In this document: in pieces, positions 56,517-64,000 of the stretch
Numbering within the stretch: position 1 is the stretch's first letter
How the letters are laid out: each line of letters opens with the position of its first letter
NCBI GenBank assembly: GCA_037127255.1
Contig: JBANSL010000004.1
Span: 86,820,627 to 86,884,626 of the forward strand
Source: Persicaria tinctoria
Taxonomy: Eukaryota; Streptophyta; Magnoliopsida; Caryophyllales; Polygonaceae
DNA: 64,000 bases
Direction of reading: 5' to 3'
Notes under the pieces: generated by a model
Seen by the model: the letters and a program-made list of their open reading frames with translations, nothing else
Database searches by the model: none
Told to the model about the DNA's origin: nothing
Program-made: the position numbers and the translations under genes

Positions 56517-58600
56517 ATTTATTTACTGATGGAAGTAAGGGTTGTTATACGAGTCAATTAGGTTAAGTTCGGCTTTGGCTCATTTATTTAAGCTTGGTTT
56601 AAATTGAGTCTCGACTCGATTTTAGTTCAAATTTCATGAGATTTACAAAAATTCACCCTTAGTCACTATGTTTGGAGAAAATATAACTTGAAAAAAAAAC
56701 CGGTTTGAATTCGTTCATTTACTAAACGAATTGAATTGAGTATGAGCACATTTTAAAACTCGAGTTTAATGCACGGTTCGAGCTCTTTGCAAACTGGTGA
56801 TTATATCTCAATCCAGCCCAATAAGCTTAAAAGCCCAGGCCCAATGGAGGGAAATTGGGCTGGTAAAGCCCATCTCTTTATCATTTTATGAAATACCCCT
56901 GTACATTAAATGGTGGTAGGTATATGGCCATTTGCCGACAACTATATAGATATCACTATACCAGGTGTAAACATAAATAACCCACATGTCAAAATTTACC
57001 ACCTAATTATTAATCATATTATTTGCTATTTCGTCGACTTAAGTTTCTAATACGTATCTGGTGCTTGTTAACCTCTTTTTTGCTAAAAAGGTTAAAAAAA
57101 ACAACAATTAATAAATAATAAATTGAATCATGTTTTGTATTTTGTCGTCAATGAAAATCATAAGTTAGCCTTGAACAAGTCAAAGTTGGAATTTGGGAAT
57201 CTAAACGCAAAAATTAATTAAAAAGACGGGAAAATGGAATAATGTTTGACTGACCCATTCAAAGGGGAAATAGAAGTTGATTTTTTATTTTTATTTTTGG
57301 TTGCTATTTGCTAATGTCATTTGTCAAATGTCTTCTTCTACTTCCATTTTTTTTTTTTGACACCCTTCCAAAATTGACCTACTACCTCTTTTGTCACATT
57401 TCATGATATCAATTCGTATAAACACGGTTTCAAACAGCGATGTATTCGATAATTAAAAAATCTTCTCGAATATGATCGACGGCTTCGTGTTACTATTGGG
57501 TATCATTGTCTAATGTCCTTGATAAAACTAAAGTTTGGGGTGAAAGTTGAAAAGTAAGAAATTGAACATATGGATGGAAACAAATGTTTGGAAGTGGTAC
57601 CAAAAGCACAAAAAATGAATAAATAAATAAATAAAAGGAAAGGGAAAGCCCGGAGAAGTGCTAAGGTGTCCAAAGCCTTTTCACTTTTCAGAGTCAGACC
57701 CCAAAAGTTCCCAAAAAAAAAGAGAGAGAAATTGTGGGTCTATTTTTGAAGGGTGTAAAGAATAATGGAATCAAAGTAGGAATTTGGAAATTAAATTAAT
57801 TAGTGCATGGGAAAACGAAAAAGGGATCTTTAAAACGAATTGGAATCCAAAGCAACTATCAAGCAAAGAATCCTCAAGTGTCATTCATATTGTAGTATGT
57901 GTGAATGCCAAAAACACAATGTTGGTGAATATATAATTGCTTCATTTCCATGGGAAAGTTTTAGGGAATCTTGGATTCTAAACGAATTGCAATAAACGAG
58001 AATTATGTCGGATTTATTTTGTTTTAAGTTATAAAGTCGGGATTTGATTTTTAACACAAAAGTTAAAACTTGTGTGTTATTTTTCACCTCACATGTGAGG
58101 TACCATAATGTATTCTCTCTTTCAACGCTTCGATCATTATTTGATATTTTAGGTTCTAAAATATTACGGAGTATAATATTTGACATTTTAGGCATATTGT
58201 TTTTTGTTTTTTTCATACCCTCTCCTTATCGCAATCAATTACATTAAACAGAATCTGGGGGACCTAAGATAGAGAGAGTAATTCATCGGATGGTTTCTAC
58301 AAATTAAATAAATTTCGATGGTTCTAAATGATCTCTTGGGGATTTTTCTATAGATTTCATGTTGAGAGATCATGAAGGCAGGATGATCGTTTGGAGGCAA
58401 TTGGTGGGATTTGCTCGGTGGTGGCGACAAAAAGACCTTGGTTCTTCGTTGTGTGATTTCAAGGGCTCGAGAGTTGAGTTTCTCCCAACTCGTCTCAGAG
58501 GGAGGCAATCCGACAGTCAACAATAATATCAGAGGATTATGAAGTTATCAATGGGAAATTGAGATGCTTATGTACAACTCCCTTTTTTTTTCTGCATGCG
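56517..58600. other. intergenic, no gene recognised
   Basis: AT-rich. Frames at 57881-58216 and 58239-58523 (minus) have no domain and no splice context. Nothing else is supported. Confidence 0.5.
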
Positions 58601-58805
58601 AGATGGTGCAATTTTTTCATGTATTCTACGAGATCAACTCATTGGCGGACAGGATTGTCAACTCTTTCCACTCGATCGACACACTCACCGTTCACTCCAA
58701 CCTAAACCTTCGAGTCCTCATCTGAAATGATTGCACTTGGATAGCGGTGATTCTGCATGTAGGGTCCACCCATAAATTAAACCTATAGTGTTCACTTATA
58801 TATAT
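58601..58805 (+). mobile_element. LINE RNase H tail fragment (plus)
   Basis: Translates to FHVFYEINSLADRIVNSFHS ... LNLRVLI, the same C-terminal RNase H tail as at 32301-32514, with decay. No clear A-tail or target duplication was found. Confidence 0.65.
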
Positions 58806-58814
58806 TTTTTCGAA

Positions 58815-59055
58815 GCAAGAAAAATTTTAGGGAGGATGCCGATGACCCGGCGACCTTCCTAGAGCGTCCAGACGGACGAGATCAGCAAGAACTTCATCTG
58901 ACTCGCAGCTATCATCGGCAGGGCTATTGTAGGCAAGACGTGCAATCTTGTCTGCTACAGTGTTGGACTCCCTGAAAATATGATAAATAATAACATTATT
59001 AAAGAAAGACATATCCAAACGAGTATCCGACTGTAACAGCTCAATGTTTCAGGGA
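58815..59055 (-). mobile_element. LINE RNase H tail fragment (minus)
   Basis: On the minus strand: DMSFFNNVIIYHIFRESNTV, ADKIARLAY, then LADLVRLDALGRSPG, ending in CGAAAAAA. It is the C-terminal RNase H tail of a LINE, placed tail-to-tail against the plus-strand fragment to its left. Confidence 0.7.
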
Positions 59056-59107
59056 CATTTTCAGTCACCCAGTAGAACGTTTACAATTCTATTTGCGCTT
59101 TTCAATA

Positions 59108-59350
59108 CTCCATCCGTTCGGCAAAACTTGTCATTTTAGCTTATTTCACAAGTTTTAAGGCAATTAACAAATGTACTAATTTACCCTCAATTATTACCAT
59201 CCTTTTTTACTTTATCGAAAACTACAACTAACAACTTATCAATCATATCAAGGGTATTTTTGTAAAGTGGAGGGCAAAATACCTATAATGACAAGTTTTT
59301 TTGAACAAAACTAACACCCTAAAATGACAAGTTTTGCCGAACGGAGGGAG
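59108..59350. mobile_element. Stowaway MITE (Tc1/mariner)
   Basis: Ends CTCCATCCGTTCGGCAAAAC and GTTTTGCCGAACGGAGGGAG are near-perfect inverted repeats, extended by CTTGTCATTTTA/TAAAATGACAAG. Flanked by TA (59106-59107 and 59351-59352). 243 bp. Confidence 0.95.
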
Positions 59351-59352
59351 TA

Positions 59353-59715
59353 TAACTTTTTATTTGCCTTCTAATTTTTTTTTGTTACCATGTTGAATTT
59401 TATATTTTTATTCTTTACGATTCTTGTATAATTTGATCACTAATGTTGAGCAATTGTGTTAAAGTCGGCTGGGTTCGGTGGGGTTAAAGACAAGCTGGGG
59501 GCACATACGGAAGACTCGAACAACACATAAACCCAACGGGTTCCATCTCAAAATCAATTGACAATGAGAGGAGTAGCCCTTCAACCTTATATGTTGTTCA
59601 AACATTCTTTATATTACAGATGTGGGACAACCACGTTCCAACAAATTGATGCATTAAGAGGGCTTACAACTTAATAACTCTCTTGCCAAAAAAAAACATA
59701 TATATTGTTGTGCCA
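59353..59715. other. intergenic, no gene seen
   Basis: Between the Stowaway and the LINE. Nothing recognisable. Confidence 0.5.
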
Positions 59716-62700
59716 AGAAATAAAGTTATCAAATTTAGAAAATAAAAGGAAAAATCTGCTAGAATTTAATTATAAATTCTGGAAACAGAGAGCAAGAATA
59801 AAACATATACATCTAACGGATAAAAACACAAAATACTTTTAAATAAATGCGAAAATACGAAATTTCAAGAGAAGAATGAACTCATTCACAACCAAAGAAG
59901 GTCAAATCATAACTGATCAGCAACAAATCACAGACCAAATTACTAAAGAAATGGCGGAAAGATTCATTGGGAGACAACAAGCCAAAATTAATTCGGACAC
60001 AATCACAAACATACAACCACAAATCACTGCAGAGGAAAACCGAGGTCTCATAAAACATCCGACAAATTCTGAAATAAAAGACACACTCAATAGTATGGCA
60101 GAAGATAAATCACCGGGACCAGATGGGTTCCCGCCAGAATTCTACCTCCATTACTGGAATATAGTGGGTAACTCCTTCTGCAAAGCAATCAAATCTTTCT
60201 TCCACTCTGGTAGCATTCTAAAACAAATAAATCAAACTTTCATCACCTTAATCCCAAAAGTACAGGATCCGCAAAATGTCAATAACTATAGACCAATAAG
60301 CCTTTGTAATACTATCTATAAAGTTATAGCTAAAATCCTAGCAAATAGAATTAAAAAGATTCTCCCGAAAATTATAAACCCCTTCCAAGGTGCCTTTGTA
60401 GAAGGACGATCAATACAAGATAACACCTTAATAGATCATGAAGTATTCCACACCTTCACAAAACAAAAAGGTAAAAAAGGATACATGGCATTAAAGCTAG
60501 ACATGGAAAAAGCGTACGATAAAATCAACTGGTCATATATAGAAGCAGTCCTAAATAAGATGGGTTTCCATCCAATTTGGATCAACTGGACAATGAAATG
60601 CATCACTACCACTTCATTTTCAGTTCTGGTCAACAATACAGCTGGAAACCAATTCAAACCTAACAGAGGAATTAGACAAGGTGATCCTTTAGCCCCCTAC
60701 ATATTTGTGATAGTAATGGAAAGTCTAGCAAGAGAACTACACCATGAGGCAATACAAGAAGATGCTTTAATAGGCATTAAGCTAACTAAACAAGGAACTT
60801 CAATACCCTTCCTAACGTTTGCAGATGATAACTTAATCTTCTCAAAGGCGTCTCATATGAGTTTGCATACCATCCAAAACTCTTTAAATCATTTTGCCAA
60901 TATCTCTGGGCTAACGATAAACTATAATAAAAGTTCGATCCAATTCTCAAAAAATGTTAACCCGACACTAGCAACATCTCTGGCAACTCAAATGGGAATC
61001 CCCATATCAAAAACAATTGAAAAATATCTAGGAATACCTCTTGTCAATTGAAGGGTTAAAAACTGTGTCTTCGAAGAAGCAATACAAAATCTAAAAACAC
61101 AACTTTCTAAGTGGAAATCCTCCTCCATATCTCAAGCGGGAAGAACCATATTAATTCAAGCCAACCTCAGCTCCAAGACAAATTACCTTATGCAGAACTT
61201 CCTACTACCGAAAGGAATACTCAACCAAATAGATCAAGTTAACAAAAACTTCTTTTGGAACAAACTACAGTCTCAAAGATATACGCCTCTACTAAGTTGG
61301 GACACTATATGTAAAAATAAAAATGAAGGTGGACTGGGAATCAGAAAAGCAGAATCCTTAAACGAAGGTTTACAGATGAAGCTACTTTGGAAAATTTATA
61401 CAGATAATTCTAGTATGTGGGTCAAAATAATAAAGGAAAAATACTTACACACAACACAAATAAATGAGAGGGATAACCAAAACACATCGTGGCAATTTGG
61501 GAGACTACTATCCTTAAGGGAAAAATTCAACAAGGGTATTAAATGGCTAATCGGCAATGGTAACCAAATAAACGTATGGAGAGACCCTTGGCTAGAAGGA
61601 ACCAACCTAACCCAATACCAAAGTTTGGAAAATCAAAATCTCAAAGTATCCCAGTTAATAAACAATAAAAAACAATGGAATCTAACAATACTGCAACAAT
61701 TATTCCCAAGACACATTGTTGATCAAATTATACAAATTCAGATTCCCAACTGGGATACTACTGATAAATTAATTTGGAAACTGGAAAAGGATGGTATATT
61801 CTCAACCAAATCAACTATCCGACTCAACCACAACACAAATACCAGTAGTATGGAAGATTGTAAATGGATATGGAAGCTTGATATACCACCAAGGATAAAA
61901 AATCTACTATGGAAGATAATGATAGATGGACTACCAACCACCCAGAGACTAAACAAACATTACAATAGGGTGCCAGCACAATGCTCACTTTGTAACTCTG
62001 TAGATGAGAATGCTAGCCATCTTTTCATCAATTGTGATTTTGCTCGGCAACTCATCCAAAACTACGAAAGAAGAAACGGGAAACTTCTCCTTCTTAAAGA
62101 AGACTATGATGAAGATATTAAGTATATCCTTCAATATAAAAAAAGTGTTGACAGATCAGCTATAAAAGAATTAGCCTTTATATGGCAAACAATCTGGGAC
62201 ACCAGAAACAATTATATCTTCAAAAATAAAAAACCAGATGCAACAATCAATCTAGCATTTGAAATTATCTCCAACATAAAACTCTGGAACTCGCAAATAG
62301 AAACGGAAAACAAGGCAAAGTCTCGGAGCACTGACAGACATAAGGCAAGATGGACCAAACCACCGAGCAGTATCTATAAAATTAATATAGATGGCTCGGT
62401 TAAACCCATGGGCGGTTGCCAAGTGGGATGAGTCATTCGTGACTCTGAGAGCGGTTTATTAGATGTATTCTTTCAAAATACATCTCCAGGTACGATTTTA
62501 CAGACAGAGGCAGAAGCTATCATTGTAGGCATCACGCATGCAAGAAGTAAAGGGATCCGGAGGGCTATCATTGAAAGCGACAATGAGACTATCATTAAAG
62601 CAATTAGGAAGGAGATCATCACTCCATGGGAAGTCATCCATCAAGTTGAGAAGATCAACATTATAGCTAAAGATTTCGAGCTTATACAGTTCAAACACTG

Positions 62701-62880
62701 TTATAGAGAAGCCAACAAAGTAACCGACTTCATAGCTAGAAAGGGTATCGTTTGTACTAGACCTACATCTCCCCTTATCAAGGAGCTGTATTCCATCATC
62801 CTAAGGGATGATCCTAGGTGTTTGTTACAATTTATGTGACAAACTCCAACTGTTTGCATACTGTAAAAAAAAAAAAAAAA
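59716..62880 (+). mobile_element. L1-type LINE, 5'-truncated ORF2, nearly open
   Basis: One reading frame runs from about 59716 to a TGA at 62837-62839, broken only by TGA at 61049-61051 and 62429-62431. In order: the RT lead-in (FWKQRARIKHIHLTDKNTKY); the RT domain with SPGPDGFPPEFY, LIPKVQDPQNVNNYRPISLC, GNQFKPNRGIRQGDPLAPYI and the catalytic FADD at 60818-60829; the zf-RVT region (WIWKLDIPPRIKNLLWKIM, CSLCNSVDENASHLFINC); and the RNase H-like domain (YKINIDGSVKPMGG, IESDNETIIKAIR, REANKVTDFIARKG). A 3' A-run follows at 62865-62880. The endonuclease domain and ORF1 are missing through 5' truncation. It is not a functional element, but it is the best-preserved LINE in the window. I found no convincing target duplication. 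Confidence 0.92.
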
Positions 62881-62913
62881 GTATATGCCTATATTCCTCT
62901 CATGTAGTTTACT

Positions 62914-63010
62914 TTGAATTGGTAAATAAAGAGTGACCATTCCGAGGTTCGAACCGGGGACCTATGACTATTATCCATAAGTCTTTTCCGGTGAGCCATT
63001 TCGGAATGGT
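62914..63010 (-). mobile_element. short tRNA-derived SINE with 17-bp TSD
   Basis: On the minus strand the element reads ACCATTCCGAAATGGCTCAC with a box A-like TGGCTCACCGG, then about 35 nt further the box B GGTTCGAACC. GGAATGGTCAC then pairs with the first bases, like an acceptor stem. A perfect 17-bp duplication CTCTCATGTAGTTTACT lies at 62897-62913 and 63011-63027. At 97 bp it is hardly longer than a tRNA and has only a short tail (CTCTTTATTTACCAATTCAA). It inserted about 35 bp beyond the LINE A-tail. Confidence 0.8.
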
Positions 63011-63027
63011 CTCTCATGTAGTTTACT

Positions 63028-63740
63028 GCTGAAATGGCAACGGACGAATTAAATTCAACCTCAACAACAATACGAATCACGGCGCCTATTTCTCGTCAAC
63101 AATTACAAATGTGTTAATTAGGGAGTACTTAAACTACACCTTTGACTTCCGTCCAAAAACCAACATTACAACTTTGACTTTATATTATTTGCATCACAGT
63201 AAATCAGAAGATTTCCAATGTAGTGGCTGCATTTGAATTCCTGTTTGGGTCAACAAAAATTCATATTGCATACGGTACACATTAGAAAATTCAATATATA
63301 TTTAAAACATTTTTTATACTTTAATAAAAGACTTATAAGTATTTTGTTTAAAATAAAACCGAATTTACATGTGATTTTTTTAGGATGGTTTTATGGAAAT
63401 TACTGTATTTAATTACGGGTTTTCATATTTAGCCCTTTTTTTTAATGAAAGAGATTTAGCCCTTTTCATATTTAGCCATTTTTTTTAATGAAAGAGATTT
63501 GTGTGGTAAATTAAAAGAGCGAATAAATGACATATGGATTAATATATCGTTATGTTATAATATATAAAGAAAAACAAGTAAAGAAGAATAATAGAAGAAA
63601 GATTCAGACATAAAGGGGGTCGATGAAGATGAGGGAAATACTACAAATGTCGAGAACATGGGATATAAATATCTTGATGTAGAGGAAACGAATAGTATAA
63701 TTTCGCCAAGGGGTTTAACTAACACTATATACAAATGAAT
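63028..63740. other. intergenic, no gene seen
   Basis: AT-rich sequence including the tandem duplication above. No recognisable gene. Confidence 0.5.
63420..63503 (+). repeat. tandem duplication
   Basis: The phrase TTTCATATTTAGCC..TTTTTTTAATGAAAGAGATT occurs twice in tandem, unit about 45 bp. Confidence 0.7.
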
Positions 63741-63747
63741 TAAACGA

Positions 63748-63990
63748 GTGCCCGCATGGACTTAGTTGAACCGGTTATAGGGGTGACATTTGGAGCATGA
63801 ACCAAGGATCGAGTCTCATCATCGACAGTGTGGGGGAGCAACTTCTCAAATGAGGGGGGCTCCTTGTGCGCAGTGAGCGTTGATCCCATGCCCTTGTTAC
63901 CGGTTGAGTCATCATGATTTACGTCATCTCACAATCTCTATCAAACTGAGGGACGAGAGGAGCTCGGGGTGAGCAATTTCACCTTTTGGA
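63748..63990 (+). mobile_element. possible tRNA-derived SINE
   Basis: A tRNA-like head: box A-like TTAGTTGAACCGGTTATAGG followed about 30 nt later by the box B-like AAGGATCGAGTCTC, then a unique body. The right end may lie beyond the window. No target duplication could be checked. Confidence 0.4.
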
Positions 63991-64000
63991 GTATGAATTA

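Noticed and set aside
57881..58523. Minus-strand frames of 111 and 94 aa
   Set aside because: No recognisable motif, no promoter or splice context, AT-rich composition.
62914..63010. A tRNA gene on the minus strand
   Set aside because: Box A and box B are present, but I cannot form a proper T-stem and anticodon arm, and a 17-bp target duplication marks it as a retroposed element.

Overview
The window is nuclear DNA of a flowering plant, most likely a eudicot. Its genes are split by short GT-AG introns, the intergenic DNA is AT-rich, and it carries the usual plant transposon families: Helitron, CACTA, MULE, hAT, Stowaway, Ty1-copia, L1-type LINE and tRNA-derived SINE. I could not fix the species.

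Three genes look intact. (1) A vacuolar/endosomal Qa-SNARE of the SYP21/22 type lies on the minus strand, seven exons, about 26969-30475, 272 aa. (2) An HD-ZIP class IV homeodomain-START transcription factor, closest in my reading to HDG5/ROC3, lies on the plus strand, eleven exons, 44421-49197, 881 aa. (3) An IST1-like ESCRT-III-associated protein lies on the plus strand, six exons, 53374-55935, 540 aa. They are unrelated in function and do not form a cluster. A fourth, the 5' end of a terpene synthase (minus strand, exons 1 and 2 only, 7802-8334), is broken.

The left 25 kb is mainly mobile DNA. A Helitron with a clear 3' terminus at 7765 carries exon fragments of three unrelated genes in one orientation: an MSL2/3 mechanosensitive channel, an ARID/HSP20-like protein and a plasma-membrane H+-ATPase. 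It sits 36 bp into intron 2 of the terpene synthase. A CACTA element (11408-15979, TSD ATA) carries an importin-alpha-9-like exon and a second unidentified exon. A SINE, a MULE with a 9-bp TSD, a hAT MITE and a decayed LINE follow, the LINE lying between two diverged copies of an unnamed repeat.

Between the SNARE gene and the HD-ZIP gene (30.8-43.7 kb) are a large foldback MULE, LINE tails in both orientations, a complete but gag-less Ty1-copia element (34063-37981) and a non-coding LTR retrotransposon (38721-42307) with a 140-bp internal tandem repeat. Right of the HD-ZIP gene are MITEs, LINE tails, a long L1-type LINE ORF2 interrupted by only two stop codons (59716-62880) and a small tRNA-derived SINE with a 17-bp TSD.

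I found no CRISPR array, operon or defence-like system. The most unusual content is the chimeric gene-capturing Helitron, together with the terpene synthase it interrupts. All family assignments come from reading motifs; no database search was run.
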